Of a stretch of 35,788 bases of DNA, positions 7,807-15,170 are shown in pieces (the stretch's first letter is position 1; each line of letters starts with the position of its first letter). The notes beneath the pieces are model-generated. The model was not told the origin of the DNA, ran no database searches, and saw only the letters and a list, made by a program, of their open reading frames with translations. A program made the translations under genes and the position numbers. The stretch covers positions 1 to 35,788 of the forward strand of contig CAZNER010000014.1 of NCBI GenBank assembly GCA_964572065.1. The letters are read 5' to 3'. The stretch is from CAZNER01 sp964572065. Lineage in GTDB: Bacteria; Patescibacteriota; Dojkabacteria; JAHIVN01.

Positions 7807-8869
7807 TTTTTTTATTAAATAATTTTAAAAATGTTCTTTCGTAAAACCTGAATATCCCTTGATTTTCCAATAATCTCCATAATTTGTACTTAAATGGGTC
7901 TAATACTATTTCAAAAGTACCTGCAAATTCTTCAACCCTCTGCCCAAATCCTAATTTATGTTGAGTGGTATAATAAAATGGATGCTTCTTATCTTTAGAT
8001 CTTGTTGCTCCAAAGAAATCATATATCTTGCATTCTATAGATTTTGCATCTTTTATACTTTCCCATCTAGCTAAATATATTGGTTTCAAATTTGCATACT
8101 TTCTCGTCGTACTCGAAAATAAAGATGATGCCCAGATATTATTATATAATACAACAATTATACCAAGAACCTCACCTTTATATCTAGCCTCATATAAAAT
8201 AGCCTGATTATTTCTGCTAAACTTTTTCCATAATTCCACAAAATACCTTTTATCCTGAACATAAAAATATTTTCTTTTCTGCGTTTTTTTTATTAATTTA
8301 TAAAAACCATCAATTCTATCTACATCTTTCTCACTAGTATATCTTTTTACCACAATTCCTTTTTTTCTAGCATACCGAATATTATATCTTGTCGATTTAG
8401 AGAATGAATACATCAATTCTTTCTCACTTTTCGTTAAATCTATAAACACAGTATCTCTTGGTTGAACGGCTTCATCTGTATATTTAAATTTATTATCAAT
8501 TAGTTGATTAAACCTTTTATCATTTTTACGAACCCTTGGCTCACAAACAACTGCAAAACAGTTATTTTGATTAGCCACTTTCCTTATATTTCTTACAAAA
8601 ATAGTCAGAGCCTTTTCATTACTCCAAATTGGACCTTGGGGTATGTACAAAACTTTTCCCAAAATATTAAATCTATGTATTGCATAAGTAGCTGTTAAAT
8701 AAAACTCACTTTTATCACTGACAATTCCTACTCTAGTATATAAATTATCTTCTATTTCATTTCTAAACTCAGCCCACCCCCACATCTGCATACAAGTAGC
8801 ATACTTATTATTATTCACAAATTCCTCAAATTTATTTTTATTATTCTCTCTGACTTCAATGTATTTCAT
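7778..8869 (-). CDS. FemAB/FemX-like peptidoglycan aminoacyltransferase
   Basis: FemABX enzymes use aminoacyl-tRNA to add amino acids to the peptide stem of lipid II or peptidoglycan precursors. The two GNAT-like lobes are recognisable: CMQMWGWAEFRNEIEDN and LGKVLYIPQGPIWSNE in the first; YSFSKSTRYNIRYARKKGIV, WASSLFSSTTRKYANLKPI and YDFFGATRSKDKKHPF in the second. The end has GFGQRVEEFAGTFEIVLDPF, typical of the family's C-terminus. No coiled-coil insertion like that of FemA/B is obvious, closer to the shorter FemX form. Length (363 aa) fits. A TATAAT box lies 10 bases upstream of the ATG on the minus strand. The substrate is not determinable; the related BacA/GNAT CelD proteins are a less likely alternative. 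Confidence 0.85.
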   Translation of the reverse strand: MKYIEVRENNKNKFEEFVNNNKYATCMQMWGWAEFRNEIEDNLYTRVGIVSDKSEFYLTATYAIHRFNILGKVLYIPQGPIWSNEKALTIFVRNIRKVANQNNCFAVVCEPRVRKNDKRFNQLIDNKFKYTDEAVQPRDTVFIDLTKSEKELMYSFSKSTRYNIRYARKKGIVVKRYTSEKDVDRIDGFYKLIKKTQKRKYFYVQDKRYFVELWKKFSRNNQAILYEARYKGEVLGIIVVLYNNIWASSLFSSTTRKYANLKPIYLARWESIKDAKSIECKIYDFFGATRSKDKKHPFYYTTQHKLGFGQRVEEFAGTFEIVLDPFKYKLWRLLENQGIFRFYERTFLKLFNKKNVKKEIKSR

Positions 8870-8923
8870 TCTATTAACAATTATATATTTTAAAATACAA
8901 AAATGGAAATTAATACATTTAAT

Positions 8924-8952
8924 TTGTTAATTATACTAAAATCTGCTATACT
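8924..8952 (+). promoter_or_regulatory. Promoter of the nusA group (TTGTTA-17-TGcTATACT)
   Basis: A -35 TTGTTA at 8924-8929 and a -10 TATACT at 8947-8952 are separated by exactly 17 bases, and TG at 8944-8945 makes an extended -10. It is one of the best sigma70-like promoters in the window and gives a leader of ~80 bases before nusA. Confidence 0.75.
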
Positions 8953-8983
8953 TTATTCTGATAATATATTGAGATTTTGAATG

Positions 8984-9005
8984 AATGGGCTTATGCCCAT
9001 TTTTT
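8984..9005 (+). terminator. Leader hairpin with T-run (attenuator-like) upstream of nusA
   Basis: AATGGGC and GCCCATT form a 7-bp stem around TTAT, followed by TTTTT. It lies ~25 bases after the predicted transcription start and ~35 before the nusA ATG. This is intrinsic-terminator structure placed inside the leader, so it probably tunes readthrough into nusA. No upstream plus-strand gene exists for it to terminate, as the gene before it is divergent. Confidence 0.65.
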
Positions 9006-9040
9006 AATATATTGGATATTTTAATTTTAATTCATGAACC

Positions 9041-10255
9041 ATGGCAGTATTAAGTGACTTTTTAGCTGCAGTAAATCAAATTGCAGCAGAAAGAGGGATA
9101 GATCCCGATGATGTCATTGATGCTATAGAAGAAGCAATATTAGCTAGTTTTAAGAAGAAATATAAATCTGATGAGTCTTTAGAAGTAGATATTAACAAGG
9201 AAACTGGTGATATAAAGGTCTTCGCAGATAAGAAAGTTGTTGATAGAGTAACTAATTCAGCAACTCAGATATCCTTAAAAAAATCAAAAGAAATTGAAGA
9301 TAAATTAAAAAAAGGAGATCATGTACAGGTTGATATTACACCTGAAGGTGACTTTGGAAGAATCGCTGTACAAGCGGCAAAACAGGTAATTCTCCAAAAA
9401 GTAAGAGAAGCTGAAAAAGAAGCTGTAATAAAAGACTTCAAAGACAAAGTCGGTACAACAGAAAGCGGTATTATCCAAAGAATGGATGGTGATAATGTCA
9501 TAGTTGAAATCAGAAAAGCAACAGCTATCATGCCTCTTGAAGACAGATTGCCCAAGGAATTTTACAAGAGTGGTAGCAGACTTAAATTTCTCTTAAAAGA
9601 AATAAGAAAAACTCCTAGAGGAAAACAGCTAATTGTTTCAAGAAGTGAACCTAAATTTCTAAAGGAACTTTTTAATCTTGAAGTGCCTGAAATAAGATCC
9701 GGTAGTGTAGAAATCAAATCTGTAGCACGAGAAGCTGGATCAAGAAGTAAAGTCGCAGTAATGTCAAACCAAGAAGGTGTTGATCCTATAGGAGCTTGTG
9801 TTGGTCAGAAGGGGATTAGAATAGAAAATATTACTGATGAATTAAAAGGCGAAAAGATAGATATTATTTTATGGGATAAGGATATTAAAAATTTTATAGC
9901 AAATTCATTAAGTCCTTCTCAAGTTGAAAAAATTAAAATTGATAAGAAGGGAAAGACGGCCCGGATAAAAGTTCCTGATGACCAGTTGTCCTTAGCTATA
10001 GGAAAAGAAGGACAAAATGTCAGACTTGCAGCTAAATTAACTGGCTGGAAAATTGATATAGAAGGAGAAAAAAAAGATGATGACAAGAAGAAAAAGAAGA
10101 AATCAGAAAAAGATAAAAAAGCAAATAAAATTAAAAATACCAAAAAGAAGAAAAATTCAAAGACAAAAACTAAAAAAGAGATATCAAAAACAGAGAAAAA
10201 GAAATCAGGTAAGAAGAAAAAAAGAAAACCTACAAAAAAGAAAAAGAAAAATTAA
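9041..10255 (+). CDS. nusA: Transcription termination/antitermination factor NusA with a long lysine-rich tail
   Basis: NusA binds RNA polymerase and nascent RNA and modulates pausing, termination and antitermination. Domains in order: N-terminal polymerase-binding domain (1-~125, starting AVLSDFLAAVNQIAAERGID), an S1 domain (~130-200, SGIIQRMDGDNVIVEI), then two KH domains (~210-345) with GACVGQKGIRIENI and LAIGKEGQNVRLAAKLTGW. The last ~60 residues are almost only Lys with Ser/Thr/Asn/Glu, with no acidic repeats like those of E. coli NusA. The ATG has no Shine-Dalgarno (TGAACC before it). rnpM follows 33 bases later, as in the classical rimP-nusA-rnpM-infB cluster, but rimP and infB are absent here. 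Confidence 0.97.
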   Translation: MAVLSDFLAAVNQIAAERGIDPDDVIDAIEEAILASFKKKYKSDESLEVDINKETGDIKVFADKKVVDRVTNSATQISLKKSKEIEDKLKKGDHVQVDITPEGDFGRIAVQAAKQVILQKVREAEKEAVIKDFKDKVGTTESGIIQRMDGDNVIVEIRKATAIMPLEDRLPKEFYKSGSRLKFLLKEIRKTPRGKQLIVSRSEPKFLKELFNLEVPEIRSGSVEIKSVAREAGSRSKVAVMSNQEGVDPIGACVGQKGIRIENITDELKGEKIDIILWDKDIKNFIANSLSPSQVEKIKIDKKGKTARIKVPDDQLSLAIGKEGQNVRLAAKLTGWKIDIEGEKKDDDKKKKKKSEKDKKANKIKNTKKKKNSKTKTKKEISKTEKKKSGKKKKRKPTKKKKKN

Positions 10256-10288
10256 TATATTCCTTTATTTATAAAATGTTTGTAATAA

Positions 10289-10660
10289 ATGTCTAAAAAA
10301 AATAAAGGTAGAAAAATTAAACATATCCCAATGAGAACGTGTATAGTTACGCAAGAGAAAAAACCCAAGAAAGATTTAATACGTCTAGTAAAGACAAAAG
10401 AAGGTGTTAAAGTAGATTTAAAAGGCAAAGAAAAAGGCAGAGGGGCTAATATCAGCATAGATCTAGAGATATTTGATCAGGCAATACAAAAGCATCTCAT
10501 TGAAAAATCCCTAAAGTTAAATAACAATTTAAAAGAGGAAGAAATATCTGTATTAAGGGAAACTTTCAAATCAGCAATAGAGGAAAAAAAATTTCGTAAA
10601 GGTAAAAAACACATTATACTAAGAGTACACAAGAATGGGACTAAAAAAATAATTAAATAA
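10289..10660 (+). CDS. rnpM: RNase P modulator RnpM (YlxR family)
   Basis: YlxR/RnpM is a small nucleic-acid-binding protein, reported in Bacillus subtilis to bind RNase P RNA and modulate its activity. The family core is visible: PMRTCIVTQEKKPKKDLIRL, then GVKVDLKGKEKGRGANIS, followed by a helix with the IQKHLIEKSL segment. A basic C-terminal extension of ~35 residues (EEKKFRKGKKHIILRVHKNG) is longer than in typical ~90-residue members. Position directly after nusA is the usual genomic neighbourhood and supports the call. The start ATG lacks a Shine-Dalgarno. Confidence 0.92.
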   Translation: MSKKNKGRKIKHIPMRTCIVTQEKKPKKDLIRLVKTKEGVKVDLKGKEKGRGANISIDLEIFDQAIQKHLIEKSLKLNNNLKEEEISVLRETFKSAIEEKKFRKGKKHIILRVHKNGTKKIIK

Positions 10661-10677
10661 ACTTGTATCTATCTTAA

Positions 10678-11196
10678 ATGAAAGTAAAAGATTGTATATT
10701 TACAAGAAGATCAGTAAGGAAATATAAAAAGAAAAAAATTAGTGATGATAAGATAAATAGTATTTTAGAGTATGCTCTACATGCCCCTTCAGCATGCAAT
10801 ACTCAGCCTTGGCAATTTATCAATGTAAAGGATTTAAAGACAAAAGTAAAATTATCCAATATTCATAAATATTGTAGTTTTATCAAAAATGCTGGATGTA
10901 TAATCGCTGTTTGTTATAATCCAAATTTATGCAGCTATAAACCTTCAGACATGCTTAGTACAGCAGTTGCTGCTCAGAATATACTTCTTGGAATTCATAA
11001 TGAGGGACTTGGTGCTTGCTGGATTTATGTAAAAGATGATAATGATACTGATATTGAGAAAAAAGTTAAGAATATATTAAATATTCCTGATAATATAGAA
11101 GTTCTATGTTTAATATCAGTTGGTTATACTGATGAGATTCCAAGTAAAAAGGAGATAAAAAGTATTAATGATGTTATTCACAAAGAAACTTGGTAA
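10678..11196 (+). CDS. Nitroreductase-family FMN oxidoreductase
   Basis: Nitroreductase-fold enzymes are FMN-binding NAD(P)H-dependent oxidoreductases. Diagnostic features: FTRRSVRKYKKKKISDD at the N-terminus (phosphate-binding RRSxRxY), YALHAPSACNTQPWQFINV, the middle helix DMLSTAVAAQNILLGIHNEG followed by LGACWIYV, and the end CLISVGYTDEIPSKK. Length (172 aa) is at the short end, as in the compact nitroreductases. It starts 17 bases after rnpM and is probably in the same transcript. Substrate unknown; quinone, flavin or nitro compounds are all possible. Confidence 0.9.
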   Translation: MKVKDCIFTRRSVRKYKKKKISDDKINSILEYALHAPSACNTQPWQFINVKDLKTKVKLSNIHKYCSFIKNAGCIIAVCYNPNLCSYKPSDMLSTAVAAQNILLGIHNEGLGACWIYVKDDNDTDIEKKVKNILNIPDNIEVLCLISVGYTDEIPSKKEIKSINDVIHKETW

Positions 11197-11275
11197 ATGA
11201 ATTTCCATAATATAAAGACTTTTAATATAAAAGTAATAAATATTTCGATAGATCTTTTAAATAAAAAAACGGCTT

Positions 11276-11296
11276 GCCCTGAGTTTATCGAAGGGC
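11276..11296. repeat. Short palindromic element (GCCCTGAG...TCGAAGGGC) overlapping the tRNA-Glu 5' end
   Basis: GCCCT and AGGGC flank GAGTTTATCGA. The unit CCCTGAGTTTATCGAAGGG matches a palindromic sequence pattern (CCCTGAGCTTGTCGAAGGG-like) that recurs in many bacterial genomes. Related copies occur at 11465-11481 and 11519-11538. Confidence 0.5.
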
Positions 11297-11365
11297 CCCA
11301 TCGTCTAATGGTTAGGACACAGGGTTCTCAACTCTGGAATCTGGGTTCGATTCCCGGTGGGGTCA
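11294..11365 (+). tRNA. tRNA-Glu: tRNA-Glu (anticodon CTC)
   Basis: Full cloverleaf: acceptor GGCCCCA pairs with TGGGGTC, discriminator A at 11365. D-arm GTC...GAC around the TAATGGTTAG loop; anticodon arm CAGGG-TTCTCAA-CTCTG gives anticodon CTC (codon GAG); T-arm CTGGG-TTCGATT-CCCGG. CCA is not encoded (TAT follows the discriminator), so CCA must be added by a nucleotidyltransferase. A hairpin terminator begins two bases after its end. Confidence 0.95.
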
Positions 11366-11366
11366 T

Positions 11367-11412
11367 ATGGAGCAGATTCACAAACATAGTTTGTGGTTCT
11401 GCTCCATTTTAT
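11367..11412 (+). terminator. Terminator of the tRNA-Glu gene
   Basis: ATGGAGCAG (11367-11375) pairs with CTGCTCCAT (11399-11407), and an inner CACAAAC/GTTTGTG stem extends the hairpin. TTTTAT follows. The structure starts immediately after the tRNA. Confidence 0.8.
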
Positions 11413-11542
11413 CTTCACAGAATGAGAACCGACGGTTCGCTCAATGACACTTAAGTTTTTCAATCCTGAGTCTATCGAAGGAGAAGAAAAATTTAAAGTG
11501 GAATTAGTACTGAGAGACCGAGCCTGTCGAAGCCGAGCATGT

Positions 11543-11561
11543 GATTCCCAGTGGGGTCATA
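11543..11561 (+). repeat. Second copy of the tRNA-Glu 3' end (att-like remnant)
   Basis: GATTCCCAGTGGGGTCATA matches the tRNA-Glu 3' end at 11349-11367 (GATTCCCGGTGGGGTCATA) at 18 of 19 positions. It covers the 3' half of the T-arm, the 3' acceptor strand and the discriminator. The rest of a tRNA is absent. Such duplications are left by integrases that insert at tRNA 3' ends, or by decay of a tandem tRNA. Confidence 0.6.
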
Positions 11562-11567
11562 GTTCGA

Positions 11568-11593
11568 GACATCGACTGAGCTCAGCCGATGTC
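11568..11593. repeat. 26-base near-perfect palindrome
   Basis: GACATCGACTGAG is followed directly by CTCAGCCGATGTC; the two halves are inverted with one A/C mismatch. There is no loop, so it is more likely a protein-binding site or part of an insertion element than a terminator. Confidence 0.6.
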
Positions 11594-11771
11594 CAAGCTC
11601 ACCACGAAGTGAGGTTGATGAATCCATACGGGTATTTATTTTTTAGGCTCACCATGATGTGAGACAGTTAAACCAATAATCATTTTGCCTGATTCTTATT
11701 TATTTACACTGTACATTACCCCATAACTCCAATATAATAATCCAATATTTTATTTCAACAGATTTACTATT

Positions 11772-12353
11772 TTGAACCAGCTTATCCAAAAAACCAAGGA
11801 ACTTAAAAAAGAGGCACAACTAATTCTAAATGACTTAAATCTCGAATCTTTTTTTTTAAAATACGGTAAAGTAAAACTTGTTGGAAGTATCACCTTCGGT
11901 CTTATGACATGGGAGGACATAGACATAGATTTGGTTACTAAAGATAAACCCACTGATGAATTGTTTTGGAAAGTTGCCCAATATCTATTCGCCAAAGAAT
12001 CTACAAAGTTACTCATGTTAGCAGATAATCGTACTGGATTAAAAGAAGCAAATAGACCTAAAAGTATGTATTTAGGACTCCATTACCAGCCAGATAATGG
12101 AGTTTTATGGAAACTTGATATTCGACTAATTCAAAAAAATGATATTAGAGAAACTCCAAATTGGATGCATTCATTGAACACAATCGATAAACAAAAGAAA
12201 TTAGCAATTTTGCAAATCAAGAACAGATTAAAAAATGACCCGAGATACCATAAGGAAATATCCAGTGTAGATGTGTATAATGCTGTTATCAACCATAATG
12301 TTATTTCTTACGACTCATTTATGAATTATGTTACTAATAAAACTATTTCCTAA
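11772..12353 (+). CDS. Nucleotidyltransferase-fold protein
   Basis: The nucleotidyltransferase signature is present: KLVGSITFGLMTWEDIDIDL gives the G38-S39 helix turn and the D49-x-D51-x-D53 metal site, and WKLDIRLI (~residue 115) can provide the third carboxylate. Members of this superfamily transfer NMP groups to antibiotics, proteins or RNA; relatives include MNT-domain antitoxins and aminoglycoside adenylyltransferases. No adjacent HEPN toxin gene is visible, so a toxin-antitoxin role is not supported. The start is a TTG and is uncertain, since the frame is open further upstream without ATG nearby. The gene borders the palindrome-rich patch behind tRNA-Glu and may have arrived with it. 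Confidence 0.7.
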   Translation: MNQLIQKTKELKKEAQLILNDLNLESFFLKYGKVKLVGSITFGLMTWEDIDIDLVTKDKPTDELFWKVAQYLFAKESTKLLMLADNRTGLKEANRPKSMYLGLHYQPDNGVLWKLDIRLIQKNDIRETPNWMHSLNTIDKQKKLAILQIKNRLKNDPRYHKEISSVDVYNAVINHNVISYDSFMNYVTNKTIS

Positions 12354-12709
12354 CATTTAATCTAACTTTTGTCTTAACCTCAAATCTATTTCAAAATTCG
12401 ACCATCTCAGATCTAACATTTAACTCAACATACAGAATGAAAATGTGAAAATAATTAAAATATAAAACACTATCACCCCCTATTAGGTAATTTAATATTT
12501 CTATGCTATAATCTTTCTCGTTCATTCAAAGTAGGTCAGGAGCATGAAGAATAAGAATTGAAGTATTCTTTTAATAAATTTATTCCCTCGCTAATCTATT
12601 TTGTATATCCAGCTTAAAAGCTAGTAATTTATCTATCTCTGCTTAGATGTAGATATGATTTAATTATTATGCTTTTACAGGAAGGAATTTATTTATTTAA
12701 AGAAAAGTT
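12354..12709 (+). promoter_or_regulatory. Promoter and ~190-base structured leader of the DEAD-box helicase gene
   Basis: An extended -10 TGCTATAAT (TATAAT at 12507-12512) with a weak -35 puts the start near 12519. The leader contains several small hairpins: AGAATA/TATTCT (from ~12547), AGCT-TAAA-AGCT (~12613), and TATCTA...TAGATA (~12630-12656). Long leaders of this kind are usual for cold-shock RNA helicase genes and often serve autoregulation; that role here is inference. The part before 12480 shows nothing recognisable. Confidence 0.5.
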
Positions 12710-13966
12710 ATGAGACAAACTAGTTATAAATACGGGTCGAGTAATCGTTCCTCAAACTATAAAAACAATAGATCCTATGGTGGTGCCAGTAGACGTTCAT
12801 ACCATTCAAGAGGAAATTGTAATTCTTATCGAAGTCGAGGAAACAGACAAAATATCCACTTTAACCATATAAGCCATGATAAGTATATTTCAAAAGCAGA
12901 AAAAGCTGAAACATCATCTATATATGTAACAGATCATAAATTTGGAGATTTCAAAATTACAGATCAGTTGAAATTCAATCTTGCTAGGAAACAATATATT
13001 CAACCGACTAAAATTCAAGATAAATCAATTCCTGAAGTATTAAATGGTAAAGATATATTAGGTCTTGCAAGCACAGGATCCGGTAAAACAGCTGCATTTC
13101 TTGTTCCAATGATAAATAAATCTATTCAAGATCAAACACAGAAGTGTATTATCATTACTCCTACAAGAGAACTCGCTTCTCAAATTAACGATGAATTCTA
13201 CCAATTAACATATCGAACAGATGTACGCAGTGCTGTTGTCATTGGAGGAACCAGCATATATAAACAGATTCAAAAATTAGAACGCAATCCGCAATTTGTA
13301 ATCGGAACCCCTGGAAGGTTAAAGGATCTTTGTAAGAGGAACAAATTAAGACTTGAACAGTTTAATAATGTTGTTCTTGATGAAGTTGACAGGATGCTTG
13401 ATATGGGATTTATTCATGATATAAAAGAGCTTATATCGAAATTAAAAGAACAAAGACAAACACTTTTCTTTTCAGCAACAATGTCGCCAAAAATTGAGAT
13501 TATAGCATACTCTCTTTTAAAATCACCTGTGAAGATACAGACTGAAAAACAATCTCCTGTAAAAAATGTTGATCAGGATATAGTTAAAGTCAATACTCAA
13601 AGTCAGAAGATAGATAAACTTCGAGATTTACTTAACAAAGATGAATTTAAAAAGGTATTGATATTCTCAAGAACTAAAAGAGGAACTGATAGACTTTCTA
13701 TTCAACTAATAACAAGCGGATTCAAAACCGATGCTATCCATGGGGATAAAAGTCAGTATATCAGGACAAAAGTTATAGATAAATTTAAAAATAATACTAT
13801 TAATATACTTGTAGCAACAGACGTTGCTGCAAGAGGACTTGATATTCCTGATATTACTCATGTGATAAATTATGATGAACCTGCAAATTATGATGACTAT
13901 ATTCATCGTATAGGCAGAACTGGAAGAGTTGGAAAGAAAGGCGTTGCCTTGACTTTTGTAAGCTAA
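12710..13966 (+). CDS. DEAD-box ATP-dependent RNA helicase (RhlE-like), DEVD variant
   Basis: Unwinds RNA duplexes using ATP, probably in ribosome assembly or mRNA turnover. An unusual N-terminal tail of ~70 residues is rich in Arg, Ser, Tyr, Asn and Gly (RSYGGASRRSYHSRG) and looks disordered and RNA-binding. Then come the Q motif (QPTKIQDKSIPEVL), motif I ASTGSGKT (120-127), PTRELASQ, GTPGRL, motif II DEVD (224-227, instead of DEAD), SAT (255-257), VLIFSRTKRGTDRL, VATDVAARGLDIPD and HRIGRTGRVGKKG. The protein stops just after motif VI, so the common C-terminal basic tail is missing and its function may be moved to the N-terminus. It converges with the Nudix gene, 20 bases away. Confidence 0.95.
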   Translation: MRQTSYKYGSSNRSSNYKNNRSYGGASRRSYHSRGNCNSYRSRGNRQNIHFNHISHDKYISKAEKAETSSIYVTDHKFGDFKITDQLKFNLARKQYIQPTKIQDKSIPEVLNGKDILGLASTGSGKTAAFLVPMINKSIQDQTQKCIIITPTRELASQINDEFYQLTYRTDVRSAVVIGGTSIYKQIQKLERNPQFVIGTPGRLKDLCKRNKLRLEQFNNVVLDEVDRMLDMGFIHDIKELISKLKEQRQTLFFSATMSPKIEIIAYSLLKSPVKIQTEKQSPVKNVDQDIVKVNTQSQKIDKLRDLLNKDEFKKVLIFSRTKRGTDRLSIQLITSGFKTDAIHGDKSQYIRTKVIDKFKNNTINILVATDVAARGLDIPDITHVINYDEPANYDDYIHRIGRTGRVGKKGVALTFVS

Positions 13967-13986
13967 TGGTGGAAATAATCCTATAT

Positions 13987-14517
13987 CTACCTCGGCCATC
14001 CATGCTCTACCAATTCTCTTCTCCTCATTCTTTCTCTTTCTTCTTCAACCTCTATCACCAATTCCGGCCACATTCCAGCAAATGTCCCTATAGGCAACCT
14101 ACCTTCTAAACTAAGTAGCCAAGCCTCATAAACTGAAACCCATTGCCATTCTTCCAATGTCTCTGGTTCAGTTCTTAATGGATCTTGCACATTAGTTGCC
14201 TCATCCCAATATACAAGATATAAAAATATATTATATAAACCTCTACGAATAGGAATAGACTTTACTTGTAACATAAGATCAGGATCAACACCCACACCCA
14301 CTTCTTCCCTAATTTCTCTACATGCGCATCCTAATAATGTCTCACCACTCTCAACTTTCCCTCCTGGAAGTGTATACATACCTTCATCCGGTCCGCTTAA
14401 TCTCTGAGCCAGAAGAATATGAGGTCGATTCTTAATAAATCTAATAACTACAACTGCACAAACTCTATTTAGTACTTCTACTTGAGGCAATGGTAATTCG
14501 TATTGCTGTAAATCCAT
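13987..14517 (-). CDS. Nudix hydrolase (MutT-like)
   Basis: Hydrolyses nucleoside diphosphates linked to another moiety. The Nudix box G-x5-E-x7-REUxEExGU is intact at residues 53-75 (GKVESGET...REIREEVGV). The upstream strand reads AVVVIRFIKNRPHILLAQR and the box is preceded by YTLPGG. The C-terminal ~50 residues are helical and highly charged (EVEEERERMRRRELVEHGW), longer than in minimal MutT. Substrate (8-oxo-dGTP, other NTP or a housecleaning target) cannot be read from sequence. Lysine is much rarer and Arg, Gly and Glu commoner than in neighbours, which could mean later acquisition. A TATGAT box nine bases before the ATG on the minus strand would give a ~3-base leader. Confidence 0.93.
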   Translation of the reverse strand: MDLQQYELPLPQVEVLNRVCAVVVIRFIKNRPHILLAQRLSGPDEGMYTLPGGKVESGETLLGCACREIREEVGVGVDPDLMLQVKSIPIRRGLYNIFLYLVYWDEATNVQDPLRTEPETLEEWQWVSVYEAWLLSLEGRLPIGTFAGMWPELVIEVEEERERMRRRELVEHGWPR

Positions 14518-14550
14518 GATAAAAAAATCATATCTATTAATTTATGGATA

Positions 14551-15030
14551 CTATGCTAACAAATTATACCTGCTAACAGCATTTTTACCTAGAACTAACT
14601 CAATTTCAGACTTAAGAAAATTAACAGCTGTTTCTAATCTTTGAGAGGCTGAATAACTAAAATTTTTGTTTTCTTTCTCTTTTTTCTTAGCCAATGAATT
14701 AAACAAATTTATCAGTTCAATTCCATCCTCTAACTTTCCACTTAATAATTTCTCTTTTGAAATATCATCTAAATTTTTCATAATTGAATCATCAATTTTG
14801 ACCTTCTTTCCAAGCTTTTTCAACTCCTTTCTTAATTTATATTTAGATAATGGCAATCTTAATCCCATTTCTTCAGCCTTTTTGACCGGTACTGATATTG
14901 TAACAGGAGAATTGAAAAATTTAATTTTATAATATTTCTCCTGCCCATCGTCTATTTCTTCCTTATATTCATCTATAATCTGTCCAGCCCCATGCCTTGG
15001 ATATATAACTTTTTTTCGTTTCTTGAACAT
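14551..15030 (-). CDS. CarD/CdnL-type RNA polymerase-binding regulator
   Basis: CarD/CdnL proteins bind the RNA polymerase beta subunit through a Tudor-like domain and stabilise the open promoter complex. The RNAP-interacting domain is at ~1-60: KKVIYPRHGAGQIIDEY, then YYKIKFFNSPVTISVPVKKA. The rest is an all-helical DNA-binding region with many Lys (RKELKKLGKKVKIDD, SLAKKKEKENKNFSYSASQR). Length (159 aa) is typical. It sits alone between the Nudix gene (33 bases after it) and a 316-base AT-rich gap. Confidence 0.9.
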   Translation of the reverse strand: MFKKRKKVIYPRHGAGQIIDEYKEEIDDGQEKYYKIKFFNSPVTISVPVKKAEEMGLRLPLSKYKLRKELKKLGKKVKIDDSIMKNLDDISKEKLLSGKLEDGIELINLFNSLAKKKEKENKNFSYSASQRLETAVNFLKSEIELVLGKNAVSRYNLLA

Positions 15031-15148
15031 TAAAAGGTCAACTAAAATAATCTATTTATATCAGTTTAATTCCTATAGAATTCTTATGAAAATAAGCTAT
15101 AACAAAGGATATTAAACTGCACCTATTCATATGATGACATCAAAGCTT

Positions 15149-15170
15149 AAAAAAAGAGGCTATCTCTTTC
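15149..15170 (-). terminator. Terminator of the GcvT-like gene
   Basis: On the minus strand AAAGAG-ATAGC-CTCTTT forms a 6-bp stem that runs straight into a run of T (15149-15155). It lies ~180 bases after the stop of the GcvT-like gene and before the CarD gene. Confidence 0.5.

Larger units (their letters stand above)
11465..11660. repeat. Palindrome-rich patch downstream of tRNA-Glu
   Basis: Several short inverted-repeat units sit close together, in sequence richer in G+C than its surroundings: CCTGAGTCTATCGAAGG (11465-11481), CGAGCCTGTCGAAGCCGAGC (11519-11538), a 26-base palindrome (11568-11593), CTCACCACGAAGTGAG (from ~11599) and CTCACCATGATGTGAG (from ~11648). No reading frame here looks coding. 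REP-like or mobile-element debris is the likeliest explanation. Confidence 0.55.

Noticed and set aside
10077..10274. 65-codon frame inside the nusA 3' end
   Set aside because: An out-of-frame reading of the A-rich lysine tail; no independent signal.
11197..11662. Plus-strand frames of 72-85 codons running through tRNA-Glu and the palindromes
   Set aside because: They read through a tRNA gene and hairpins and have no protein-like composition.
11772..12353. MNT/HEPN toxin-antitoxin pair
   Set aside because: The nucleotidyltransferase-like gene has no neighbouring HEPN-type small helical gene on either side.
12544..12561. Five-codon leader peptide (ATG...TGA) in the helicase leader after an AGGAG
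   Set aside because: The AGGAG is only one base from the ATG and the genome otherwise seems not to use such sites; no amino-acid bias suggests attenuation.
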